DNA from: Cytophagaceae bacterium
GTDB taxonomy: Bacteria; Bacteroidota; Bacteroidia; Cytophagales; Spirosomataceae
Direction: 5' to 3'
Assembly (NCBI GenBank): GCA_027491195.1
Contig: JAIXWQ010000013.1
Location: forward strand, 62,001-126,000
DNA length: 64,000 nucleotides
Part shown: one piece after another, positions 43,314 to 51,724 of the stretch
How positions within the stretch are numbered: the stretch's first letter is position 1
How the letters are laid out: every line of letters begins with the position of its first letter
Translations under genes and position numbers: made by a program
The notes under the pieces: generated by a model
What the model was told of the DNA's origin: nothing
What the model saw: the letters and a program-made list of their open reading frames with translations, nothing else
Database searches by the model: none

Positions 43314-45431
43314 TTAATAGAACTTGTAACGCTTGTCTACAATGTTCGCATTTTCTTTAATTGCTTCGTTGATGTAGAATGAAGAACGTTGTGTGTTCAT
43401 CATTTGGATCTGGTTCTTGTATGGAGAGTAATCCGCTAAAGCTGGAGCAGGAGCACCGCTTAATTTCTCTGCGATAAACACGCCGTTATCTCCTACGAAT
43501 ACTTTCGAACGCTTTCCGTTTTTCAAACCAGCGATACGACCTAAAGCAATCGCATCTGGACCTGCTGTATTCAACATACCGCTAGCCAAAGTCACATCTT
43601 GAACCGTCTCTACTAAAGCACCTGCACCGTAAGCCTGAGCGATTTGCTCTAATGAACCTTTCTTGTTCTCTAATTTCTTAGCGATCATTTCGCCTTTTAA
43701 TTGATTGCGAACTAAAGCCGTTAACTCTAAACGGAAGTCTTCTACTTTCACATTGTCCTTATCTGACTTTCCAGTTACATAAGCCACGATGTATTGAGAA
43801 TCTTGCTCGAATACTTTCTTAGAACCATCACCTACAGCGGTGTTGTCATCGAATGCCCAACGTACGATCTCACGAGCGTTTGTTAAGTTATTCACAGATG
43901 CCGCGTTTTCAGTTAAACGATCTGCACGCATCATGATTAAGTTACGGTCTTTTTTCAAGGCTACTTCGAACGAAGCTAAGTTGCCATTTGCATTGGCAAA
44001 CGCATCAGCCGTCGTGAACACTTTGTCCATCGTTGCTTGAGAAGGAGCGATGTTCTTGTTGATCGCTGCTAACTTATAGCTCGTGTTTGTCTTAGCTTCA
44101 GTCACTTTCACTACGTGGAAACCAAATTCAGTTTCAACCACACCTGGCATTAAACCAGCGCCATTATAACCAAATAATGCTTTTTCGAATGACTTAGCCA
44201 TTCCGCCGTTGTTTTTGAAATAACCTAAGTCACCACCTTGTTGTGCAGTGCCGTCCATTCCATTCATTTGGGCCAAAGTCTCGAAGCTCGCGCCTCCTTT
44301 AATTTGTGCCAAAATTCCTTCCGCACGAGTTCTCGCTTGCGCCTTCGCCGAATCCGACTTGTTCGCTGGTGCGATTAAGATGTGGCTAGCACGCATGGTG
44401 AATAAGGTATCTTTCTTCACGCCGCCGTATTTGTAGATCGAATACGTCAAGCCGTTTTTGAAAGGTCCGTAGATACCACCTACTTGGAATGTAGCTAATT
44501 GTGGTTTCACTGACTCAGGAATCTCAGAATAAGAAACTAAGTACGGAGTACGTACGTCAGAGTTCAACATCGCAAAAGCTGAATCATTTTGCGCTACCGC
44601 TAAATCCTTTGCTAATTTCTTGATCGAGTTATAGAACTCAACTGTATCTTGTTTCGTAGGGATTACTGGGAAAGTTACGTATTGAATCGAACGTGTGTTT
44701 GTTCCTTTGAACTCATCCTTGTGCTTCGCTAAATACTCTTCTAATTGAGAATCTTGCACCTTAATGCTTGAATCTGCGATAGAGAAGAATGGAACAAATA
44801 AGAATTTCGAATTGAACTTCGCTGTTTGAGCTTGGTAATCCTTCGCTGCTTCCGCTTGCGTCACGTAGTTAGACATACGCAGTAAGTTCTCGTATTTTGC
44901 ACGGATACGATCTTGAGAAATAGATTTCTCAAAACGGTCCCAAGCTTGTTGTTGCTCTACTGGCAATGTCTTCAAGTTCTTTAAGAACTGAACGACGAAC
45001 ATCTTGTCGAATTGACCCGTTTGTGGGTTAGTGAATTGCTGACGAACAGATGGGTGGATGTTGTTTCCTTGCACCATGTCGATTAATTCTTCGTCAGAAA
45101 CCTTGAGACCTAACGCGTCGAATTCTTTTTTATAGGCGATGTCTAAGATTAATTGGTTCCAAACTTGGTCACGAATCATGCTCGCCTCTTGCTCAGATGG
45201 ACCTTTGCCCGTTTGAGCCGTATAATTTTGAGTCGCCTCTTCTACTTTCTTTTGGAAATCTTGGATCATAATGCTCTCTCCAGCAATCTCACCCACTTCT
45301 TGCGAGTTAGACCCGAACAAAGATGATTTACCTTGGAAAATATCACTTCCCACCAGGAACAATACTAAACTGATAGCAATCGCCGCCGCCGCTACTCCTG
45401 ACTTCTCTCTAATTTTTGTAATTAATGCCAT
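43314..45431 (-). CDS. PpiD/SurA-type periplasmic peptidyl-prolyl isomerase
   Basis: 705 residues from the ATG at 45431; a start at 45506 adds 25 residues and is less likely. A single N-terminal anchor (VAAAAIAISLVLFLVGSDIF) is followed by a SurA_N-like region and a parvulin domain: TMRASHILIAPANKSDSAKAQ near 344 and GGDLGYFKNNGGMAKSFEKALF near 393. It is a periplasmic chaperone and prolyl isomerase, tethered to the inner membrane, that folds outer-membrane proteins with BamA. Clear assignment. Confidence 0.9.
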   Translation of the reverse strand: MALITKIREKSGVAAAAIAISLVLFLVGSDIFQGKSSLFGSNSQEVGEIAGESIMIQDFQKKVEEATQNYTAQTGKGPSEQEASMIRDQVWNQLILDIAYKKEFDALGLKVSDEELIDMVQGNNIHPSVRQQFTNPQTGQFDKMFVVQFLKNLKTLPVEQQQAWDRFEKSISQDRIRAKYENLLRMSNYVTQAEAAKDYQAQTAKFNSKFLFVPFFSIADSSIKVQDSQLEEYLAKHKDEFKGTNTRSIQYVTFPVIPTKQDTVEFYNSIKKLAKDLAVAQNDSAFAMLNSDVRTPYLVSYSEIPESVKPQLATFQVGGIYGPFKNGLTYSIYKYGGVKKDTLFTMRASHILIAPANKSDSAKAQARTRAEGILAQIKGGASFETLAQMNGMDGTAQQGGDLGYFKNNGGMAKSFEKALFGYNGAGLMPGVVETEFGFHVVKVTEAKTNTSYKLAAINKNIAPSQATMDKVFTTADAFANANGNLASFEVALKKDRNLIMMRADRLTENAASVNNLTNAREIVRWAFDDNTAVGDGSKKVFEQDSQYIVAYVTGKSDKDNVKVEDFRLELTALVRNQLKGEMIAKKLENKKGSLEQIAQAYGAGALVETVQDVTLASGMLNTAGPDAIALGRIAGLKNGKRSKVFVGDNGVFIAEKLSGAPAPALADYSPYKNQIQMMNTQRSSFYINEAIKENANIVDKRYKFY

Positions 45432-45528
45432 TATAAAGGATAAATAATTGTTTTTACGCTTTGATTTTGCTCTTGTGTTTTGAACAAAGAAACGCAAAAT
45501 AATCACATTTCTAGTTCAAAAGCAAGGG

Positions 45529-46653
45529 TTAGTTGGCTAAAACCGTTTTTAAACTTTGTAAAAATTGATCCGCCATTTTTTGATCGATCGCTAAGCTCGG
45601 TAAAAGGCGCAACGTATGCTTGCCAGAATAACCGCAGAAGATGTGTTCTTTAACTAATAAAGCATCTCTCACGGTCCCCACAGGCTGTTCTACCTCAATT
45701 CCGATCATCAATCCGCGACCTCTCACTTCCGTGATGCCGTTAATGCCTTTCAATTCTTTTTGAATATAGTCACCCATTTTCGACGCGTTCTCCATCAACT
45801 TTTCTTCTTGAATCACATCCAGCACCACATTCGCTGCCGTACACGCCAGGTGATTTCCCCCAAAAGTCGTCCCCAGCAAGCCATAACTCGCCTGAATATG
45901 CGGTGCAATTAACACTCCACCGATAGGGAAACCATTCCCCATACCTTTGGCAGTCGTCATCATATCCGGATGAATACCCGCAAACTGATGCGAGAAGAAA
46001 TGCCCAGAACGGCCATAACCACACTGAACCGAATCCAAAATCAACTGAGCTCCCGTCTCATCACAACGCTTTCTAAGCGCTTTCAAAAACGCATCACTCG
46101 CCACTTGAATTCCACCCACACCCTGAATTCCTTCCACAATCACCGCCGCCGTCTCTTCCGTAATCCCCGCTTCCAAGCCCTCCAAGCCATTAAATGGCAA
46201 GAAAGTCACATGCGAGGTATCATTAATAGGCGCCACAATGCTCGGATTATCCGTCACCGCAACCGCCCCAGCCGTTCTCCCGTGGAATGCCTTCGAGAAA
46301 GCCACCACCTTCTTACGACCCGTATGAAACGACGCTAATTTAAGCGCGTTCTCATTCGATTCCGCTCCTGAATTCGTCAAAAACACGGTATAATCCTCAT
46401 AGCCAGACACTTTACCCAGCTTCTCAGCCAGCTCTTGCTGACCCGAAATGATGATCGAATTCGAGTAGAAGCCAATGTTGTTCAGCTGCTCCGTCATTCG
46501 CTTCACATAAGTAGGATGCGAGTGTCCGATGGAAATCACCGCGTGACCACCATATAAATCCAGGTATTCCTGTCCATTTTTGTCCCAAACCGTACTTCCC
46601 TTGGCTTTCACAAGCTCAATGTCGTAGAGGGGGTAAACGTTGAATAAGTTCAT
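45529..46653 (-). CDS. argD: Acetylornithine/succinylornithine aminotransferase
   Basis: 374 residues from the ATG at 46653 (MNLFNVYPLYDIEL), the normal family start; an earlier in-frame start at 46767 runs through the dispersed repeat and is rejected. Signatures: LYGGHAVISIGHSHP near 33, LTNSGAESNENALKLA near 87-102, GRTAGAVAVTDNP near 125 and the PLP lysine in TTAKGMGNGFPIGG near 240. It makes acyl-ornithine from the argC product semialdehyde. It is the last gene of the arginine operon, separated from argC by the dispersed repeat. Confidence 0.92.
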   Translation of the reverse strand: MNLFNVYPLYDIELVKAKGSTVWDKNGQEYLDLYGGHAVISIGHSHPTYVKRMTEQLNNIGFYSNSIIISGQQELAEKLGKVSGYEDYTVFLTNSGAESNENALKLASFHTGRKKVVAFSKAFHGRTAGAVAVTDNPSIVAPINDTSHVTFLPFNGLEGLEAGITEETAAVIVEGIQGVGGIQVASDAFLKALRKRCDETGAQLILDSVQCGYGRSGHFFSHQFAGIHPDMMTTAKGMGNGFPIGGVLIAPHIQASYGLLGTTFGGNHLACTAANVVLDVIQEEKLMENASKMGDYIQKELKGINGITEVRGRGLMIGIEVEQPVGTVRDALLVKEHIFCGYSGKHTLRLLPSLAIDQKMADQFLQSLKTVLAN

Positions 46654-46664
46654 ATTTCTGTTTG

Positions 46665-46805
46665 AAAGAATAAAGCATAAAGCACAAAGCATAAAGAATA
46701 AAGATGGTATCCGCTGCGCGGATGAATTCATGAAGAATTTTTTCTGAAACCTAAAAAATAGAGCCATAGGCTCATTTTTTATCGTACTTTATTCTTTGTG
46801 CTTTC
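46665..46805. repeat. Dispersed intergenic element, copy 2
   Basis: Same plan as copy 1 in the gap between argC and argD: left AAAGAATAAAGCATAAAGCAC, right CTTTATTCTTTGTGCTTT. The first internal hairpin is ATCCGC-TGC-GCGGAT (46709-46723), differing from copy 1 by paired changes. The second is GAGCC-ATA-GGCTC framed by A6 and T6 (46754-46780). Confidence 0.8.
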
Positions 46806-46825
46806 CGGAAGATTTAGGTTTAAAG

Positions 46826-47767
46826 CTAAAATCCGATGGATTTAAGTTTTAAACCTAAATCTTCCTGCCACCCCAGCATCAAATTCATATTCTGAACCGC
46901 TTGGCCGGAAGCACCTTTAATTAAATTATCGATGACAGAGCTGATGAGGATTTGGCCCTCATGAACCTGTAAATGAAGAAAACACTTGTTCGTATTGACC
47001 ACTTGTTTTACGTCCACCGCCTCTGGGCTAAGGAAAACGAAGGGCGAATTCGCGTAGAAATCTTCGTATAGTTTTTCGGCCTGTTCCTGCGTCCCGCTGT
47101 AAGGCGTGTACACATTCGCCATAATCCCACGCGAGAAATTGCCGCGGTAGGGGATGAAATGGATGGCCTTTTTTGTACCTAAAGTCTGTTTAATCTCTGC
47201 CAAATGCTGGTGCGTAAACGTCTTATACACACTCACATTGTTATTTCTCCAAGAGAAATGGCTCGTAGTAGAAAGGGATTGTCCCGCGCCAGTCGAACCA
47301 GTGATAGCTGAAACGTGCACGTCTTCAGTGATCAAACCTGCGTTTGCGAGGGGCAAAAGGGCTAATTCAATAGAAGTGGCAAAGCAACCTGGGTTCGCGA
47401 TTTTGGTCGCGGATTTGATCTTTTCTTTTTGGAACTCGGCTAAACCATAGACGAAGCCTTCGGATTCATCGCGGAAGTCCGTGCTTAAATCAATGATTTT
47501 CGTGTGCCAAGGAATATCGTTTGCGGCTAAGAATTTTTTGGATTCGCCGTGTCCTGAACAAAGGAAAAGGACGTCAACGGGTGTTAGGTCTTTAACAAAA
47601 CGTAAATGCGTAGATCCCAATAAATCGGTATGCACGTCTGAAATCAACTTTCCAGCCTGTGAATTCGATAAAATGCAGGTCAAATGCACGTCCGGGTGAT
47701 TCACCAAAATTCTCAGTAATTCACCACCCGTGTAGCCTGCGGCCCCTACGATTCCGATCTTTGCCAT
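46826..47767 (-). CDS. argC: N-acetyl-gamma-glutamyl-phosphate reductase
   Basis: 313 residues with a nucleotide-binding start GIVGAAGYTGGELLRIL and the catalytic Cys in KIANPGCFATSIELALLPL near 131. A late HQHLAEIKQTL and FIPYRGNFSRGI match the family. It reduces acetylglutamyl phosphate with NADPH in arginine synthesis. The start is one base after the argG stop, so the two are tightly linked. Confidence 0.95.
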   Translation of the reverse strand: MAKIGIVGAAGYTGGELLRILVNHPDVHLTCILSNSQAGKLISDVHTDLLGSTHLRFVKDLTPVDVLFLCSGHGESKKFLAANDIPWHTKIIDLSTDFRDESEGFVYGLAEFQKEKIKSATKIANPGCFATSIELALLPLANAGLITEDVHVSAITGSTGAGQSLSTTSHFSWRNNNVSVYKTFTHQHLAEIKQTLGTKKAIHFIPYRGNFSRGIMANVYTPYSGTQEQAEKLYEDFYANSPFVFLSPEAVDVKQVVNTNKCFLHLQVHEGQILISSVIDNLIKGASGQAVQNMNLMLGWQEDLGLKLKSIGF

Positions 47768-47768
47768 G

Positions 47769-48962
47769 TTATTGTTCGTTAACTTTCCGGTGGATCATGG
47801 TTTGGTTCGAAGCGATTTTCGAGAATCCTCTCACATCGTCTCCTGTCCATGCTTTATTCATTTCGCCATACGCCCCAAAAACCGACGACATCAAATCGTA
47901 TTTCGATTCAATTCCCGTCACCATGAACTGGTAAGGAGATAAGGTCACGTAAACCGTACCCGTCACATTGCCTTGCGTATCCGCTAAGAATGTTTCGAAA
48001 TTACGCATCACAGGCTCTAAGAATTGGCCTTCATGTAATAAGGTGCCGTACATATCACCGATGTTTTGTTTCCAATACAATTGGTGCTTCGTTAACACGT
48101 GTTTCTCTAATAAATGGTGTGCTTTGATAATGATCAAAGGTGCCGGAGCCTCAAAGCCCACACGACCTTTAATCCCGATGATCGTATCACCCACGTGGAT
48201 GTCACGACCGATCGCAAAAGCACCCGCTCTTTCCGTTAATTCGCGGATAGCGGCCACTGTTGTTGGGAATTTCTTTCCGTCGATGCCCACCAGCTGACCT
48301 GCTTCGAATTGCAAGCTAATCTTCTCAGGAGTTGTCTTCGTTAATTGCGTAGGCCAAGCCTCTTCTGGTAAATAACCGTCCGAAGTCAAGGTCTCTTTTC
48401 CTCCTACGGATGTTCCCCAAAGACCTTTATTGATCGAATAAGTCGACTTGTGCCATTCTTGAACCACACCTTTTGACTTTAAGAATTCGATTTCGGCTTC
48501 TCTAGATAATTGCAAGTCGCGGATAGGTGTAATTACTTCGCACTCTGGTGCAAGGATTCTGAACACCACGTCGAAACGAACTTGGTCGTTTCCTGCGCCT
48601 GTACTTCCGTGCGCGATGGCTTTCGCTCCTAATTTCGCAGCATACTTAGCGACTGCCGTAGCTTGAAAAACGCGCTCAGCAGACACAGATAGGGGATAGG
48701 TATTGTTTTTTAAGACGTTTCCGTACACTAAATACTTCAAACAATCCTGGTAGTATTCCTCCACCACGTCCAAAGTCACGTGCGAAGTCACCCCTAACGA
48801 ATAGGCTTTCTCCTCGATGGTTTTCAATTCCGCTGGAGAAAATCCTCCGGTATCCACTAGGGCCGAGTGCACTTCCATGCCGCGCTCTTCCGTTAAATAT
48901 TTCACACAAAAGGAGGTGTCTAAACCACCACTAAACGCTAGAATTACTTTAGGCTTGCTCAT
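47769..48962 (-). CDS. argG: Argininosuccinate synthase
   Basis: 397 residues, full length, with the ATP pyrophosphatase loop AFSGGLDTSFCVKYL at 9-23, HGSTGAGNDQVRFDV near 118 and the substrate region SLQFEAGQLVG near 218. It joins citrulline and aspartate to make argininosuccinate. It lies between the GNAT gene and argC in one operon; gaps are 7 bases upstream and one base downstream. Confidence 0.96.
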   Translation of the reverse strand: MSKPKVILAFSGGLDTSFCVKYLTEERGMEVHSALVDTGGFSPAELKTIEEKAYSLGVTSHVTLDVVEEYYQDCLKYLVYGNVLKNNTYPLSVSAERVFQATAVAKYAAKLGAKAIAHGSTGAGNDQVRFDVVFRILAPECEVITPIRDLQLSREAEIEFLKSKGVVQEWHKSTYSINKGLWGTSVGGKETLTSDGYLPEEAWPTQLTKTTPEKISLQFEAGQLVGIDGKKFPTTVAAIRELTERAGAFAIGRDIHVGDTIIGIKGRVGFEAPAPLIIIKAHHLLEKHVLTKHQLYWKQNIGDMYGTLLHEGQFLEPVMRNFETFLADTQGNVTGTVYVTLSPYQFMVTGIESKYDLMSSVFGAYGEMNKAWTGDDVRGFSKIASNQTMIHRKVNEQ

Positions 48963-48969
48963 ATTTGAT

Positions 48970-49632
48970 CTATTTTACCTTCTTTTTGAAAGGCATTAAT
49001 AATTTTTCTTTAAACTTCTTTAGACGGGTAAAATCCGCGATATTCTTCAAGAATAACCACTTTTCGTCTTTTTCCTCCGGTGTTTTCTTATCTGGATTCT
49101 CCGGATCATATATCATTCCAGTACACAAACAGATCTTGCGTTCTGTTCTTGTTAAAATATCAAAATTCACACAAGACTCACATCCTTTCCAGAAATTATC
49201 GTCTACCGGTAATTCTGCAAAGGTTGTAGGCTCGTATCCGAGGTCAGAATTAATCTTCATGACCGCTAATGAGGTCGTAATACCAATGATTTTAGCGTCT
49301 GGATACCGGGCACGTGATAATTTAAAGGCGCGTTCCTTTACGGCTTTAGCCACCCCAAACTGGCGGTAACTCGGTTTTACAATTAAGCCAGAGTTAGCCA
49401 CAAACTTTCCGTGTTGCCACGTTTCGATATAACAAAAACCCACGAAAGAGCCATCTACGTCATCTGTTGCTATGATCGCTTTGCCTTCTGACATTTTTTC
49501 TTGCAGGTATTCGGGGGTACGCTTGGCAATTCCGGTTCCGCGAGCTTTGGCTGATTCAGCCATCTCGTGGCAGATGGATTCGGCTAGGGCGAAATGTTGC
49601 TCGCTAGCCACTTGAACGGTATATTTATGCAT
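48970..49632 (-). CDS. GNAT acetyltransferase, probably N-acetylglutamate synthase-like
   Basis: 220 residues. The GNAT acetyl-CoA motif is VKPSYRQFGVAKAVKERAFKL near 87-107, and a four-Cys region near the C-terminus (NFWKGCESCVNFDIL, then KICLCTGMIYDP) is unusual for a GNAT. It is the first gene of the arginine operon in front of argG. In Bacteroidota this position is commonly held by the enzyme making N-acetylglutamate, so I infer that role. The reaction is not proven by the sequence. Confidence 0.75.
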   Translation of the reverse strand: MHKYTVQVASEQHFALAESICHEMAESAKARGTGIAKRTPEYLQEKMSEGKAIIATDDVDGSFVGFCYIETWQHGKFVANSGLIVKPSYRQFGVAKAVKERAFKLSRARYPDAKIIGITTSLAVMKINSDLGYEPTTFAELPVDDNFWKGCESCVNFDILTRTERKICLCTGMIYDPENPDKKTPEEKDEKWLFLKNIADFTRLKKFKEKLLMPFKKKVK

Positions 49633-49856
49633 GAATGGACGAAAATTGAAGAATGAATTAAATTAAAACACAGCCTCAGCGTATTACACGCGGAAGATGA
49701 ATCGTCGCTTTCGTCGGAGCGGAGATGTAGAGTAATAATTTGAATTAGTAAACGTCATTCTTTAGTTTTGCCAAAGGTTCTGTCACGTGTTTCCACGTTT
49801 AAACGTCGAATTTCGGCAAATCCTAGTTTAAATCCCAATAATCAACAAATTATTTG

Positions 49857-50465
49857 ATGGAAGAGTCCACACCGCTCACCGCTGAAACTCTGGTCTATGC
49901 TTATGCATCGGGTGTGTTTCCGATGGCGGAGGAGACGGGTGAGATTTTTTGGTACAGCCCGGATCCGCGTGCGATCATTCCGATTCAGAGTTATAAGCCT
50001 GCCAAATCCCTTAAGCCCATCATCAACCAAAAGCGCTTCGAAATCCGCGTAGACACCTGTTTCGAACAGGTCATGCGAAATTGTGCCTTGCCTCGTCCCA
50101 CGGAGCCCGAAACCTGGATTTCAGAAGAAATAGTTCAAGCCTACACGGAATTGCACAAAATGGGTTTAGCCCATTCCGTCGAAGCCTGGCAGGACGACAA
50201 GCTGGTGGGAGGCCTCTATGGCGTTTCCCTAGGAGCCGCCTTTTTCGGCGAATCCATGTTCTCTTTTGTCTCCAATTCCTCGAAAGTCGCTTTTCATTAT
50301 TTGATCCAAATTCTGCGTGAGCAGAAGTACGAGCTTCTCGATTCCCAGTTCATGAACGATAACGTTCAACGCTACGGAGCCATCAATATTCCGCGAACTG
50401 CCTACATAAAAAGACTCGCCAAAGCCTTAAAAAGCACTTGCCACTTTCAGAAACCCATTATTTAA
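49857..50465 (+). CDS. aat: Leucyl/phenylalanyl-tRNA-protein transferase
   Basis: 202 residues from the ATG at 49857; the TTG just before it would add one residue. Diagnostic motifs: AYASGVFPMAEETGEIFWYSP near 17, RPTEPETWI near 81, GGLYGVSLGAAFFGESMFS near 122 and LLDSQFMNDNVQRYGA near 161. It adds Leu or Phe to proteins with N-terminal basic residues, marking them for ClpAP degradation. It is followed by proB after 13 bases. Clear assignment. Confidence 0.94.
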   Translation: MEESTPLTAETLVYAYASGVFPMAEETGEIFWYSPDPRAIIPIQSYKPAKSLKPIINQKRFEIRVDTCFEQVMRNCALPRPTEPETWISEEIVQAYTELHKMGLAHSVEAWQDDKLVGGLYGVSLGAAFFGESMFSFVSNSSKVAFHYLIQILREQKYELLDSQFMNDNVQRYGAINIPRTAYIKRLAKALKSTCHFQKPII

Positions 50466-50478
50466 ACTAAATTGCGGC

Positions 50479-51507
50479 ATGTCTAAGCCCATTCTAGTCA
50501 TTAAATTCGGTTCGTCATCCATCACCCACAAGAACGGGGAGGTGAACGAGCAGACTTTGGAAAAGATCGCAGCTCAAGTTTCCAGCCTCACAAAAGACTA
50601 CCACATCGTCCTCGTCTCCTCTGGAGCCGTGGCCGCTGGAAAAGCCTTTTTATCGAATTACAAAGGCTCCCTGTCTGAGCGCAAAGCCGCCGCAGCCATC
50701 GGAAACCCCATTCTTATCGCGAAATACAACCACTATTTCTCGAAATACGGCATCGCCATCGCTCAATCGCTTTGCGAACGCCACCATTTCTCGAACCGCG
50801 AATCTTTCCTTCAGTTGAAGGAAACTTATACCGAACTTTGGAAAAGCAACGTCATTCCCATCGCAAACGAAAATGACGTCGTTTCAAACACTGAACTTAA
50901 ATTCTCCGACAACGACGAACTCGCGACCTTAATCGCGACCGGCTTTGGCGCAGAAAAGCTCTTAATATCTACTTCAGTTGGTGGCCTTTTGGACGCGAAT
51001 GGAGAAATCATCCGCTACGTTCCCAAAATCGACGCCTCCACCTTATCAGTCGTTTCCTCTGACACCTCATCCACCGGTTTAGGCGGAATGATCTCGAAAC
51101 TCACCTTCACCCGCCTAGCCATGCGCTTAGGTATCAAGGTCGTGATTTTCGGGTTAGATCAAGCCGGAGGAATCGTCGATGCATTACATGAAAAAATAGG
51201 CACGGTCTTCGAAGCAGGCAAAGCCAGCCTTACAGCCCGCCAAAAATGGCTCGCCGCCGGCAGCCTCATCACCAGCAAAGTTGTCCTAGACAAAGGAGCC
51301 GTCAAAGCCATCAATTCCCGCAAGTCTCTTTTATCCGTCGGCATCACAGAAATCCTCGGCGACTTCATGAAAGGTGAAGTGATCGAACTATTAGATGCTT
51401 CTAAAACTCCATTCGCGATTGCCAGGGCTAGATGCTCGAAGGCGGAGTTGGAGGAGGCCGGGAAAGGGGTTGAGGTAGCTAATGCTGACGACATAGTTTT
51501 GATTTAA
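50479..51507 (+). CDS. proB: Glutamate 5-kinase
   Basis: 342 residues. The amino acid kinase part has KFGSSSITHKNGEV near 9, LVSSGAVAAGKAFL near 44 and FSDNDELATLIATGFGAEKLLI near 141. The C-terminus is a PUA-like domain (WLAAGSLITSKVVLDKGAVKAI near 254). It makes gamma-glutamyl phosphate, the first step of proline synthesis. The gene stop lies inside a 20-base perfect inverted repeat. Clear assignment. Confidence 0.94.
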   Translation: MSKPILVIKFGSSSITHKNGEVNEQTLEKIAAQVSSLTKDYHIVLVSSGAVAAGKAFLSNYKGSLSERKAAAAIGNPILIAKYNHYFSKYGIAIAQSLCERHHFSNRESFLQLKETYTELWKSNVIPIANENDVVSNTELKFSDNDELATLIATGFGAEKLLISTSVGGLLDANGEIIRYVPKIDASTLSVVSSDTSSTGLGGMISKLTFTRLAMRLGIKVVIFGLDQAGGIVDALHEKIGTVFEAGKASLTARQKWLAAGSLITSKVVLDKGAVKAINSRKSLLSVGITEILGDFMKGEVIELLDASKTPFAIARARCSKAELEEAGKGVEVANADDIVLI

Positions 51508-51557
51508 TATTCGAAAATGGCCTACGTCATATTTTCTGAATATTAAATCAAAACTAT
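51493..51557. repeat. Long perfect inverted repeat over the proB stop
   Basis: Arms of 20 bases at 51493-51512 and 51538-51557 are fully complementary, and the inner GAAAAT/ATTTTC adds more pairing. The left arm includes the last codons and stop of proB. It lacks a T-run of its own, but the next hairpin (51576-51602) supplies one. Confidence 0.9.
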
Positions 51558-51561
51558 TCTC

Positions 51562-51634
51562 TTTCTGAATACATCAAAAAAGGCGCCATCGGCGCCTTTT
51601 TTGTAATCCAACTTTATTCTTTGTGCTTTATGCT
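51562..51634. terminator. Terminator hairpin and half copy of the dispersed element
   Basis: A6-GGCGCC (51576-51587), loop ATC, then GGCGCC-T6 (51591-51602) is a strong bidirectional terminator between proB and secA. It is followed by TTTATTCTTTGTGCTTTATGCT-like bases (51613-51634), the right end of the dispersed element, and preceded by a shared TTTCTGAA. Confidence 0.8.
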
Positions 51635-51677
51635 CTATAATCTATTCTCTCTAATCTCTATTCTAATAAAAACTGTC

Positions 51678-51705
51678 GACTAGCGACTAGTGACTAGCGA
51701 CTAGC
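51678..51705. repeat. Four 7-base tandem units GACTAGC/T
   Basis: GACTAGC, GACTAGT, GACTAGC, GACTAGC in exact series, 20 bases before the secA stop. The same GACTAG core appears in the tandem array at 16804-16848. Confidence 0.85.
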
Positions 51706-51724
51706 TTAGCAGCGCAAAAGCGCA

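Noticed and set aside
46653-46767. Longer argD start with a leader of 38 residues
   Set aside because: The extra stretch reads through the dispersed repeat and matches no leader; the ATG at 46653 gives the family start.
47154-47450. Plus-strand open frames across the argC and argG genes
   Set aside because: They run antisense to genes with strong family motifs and have no start signals or known domains.
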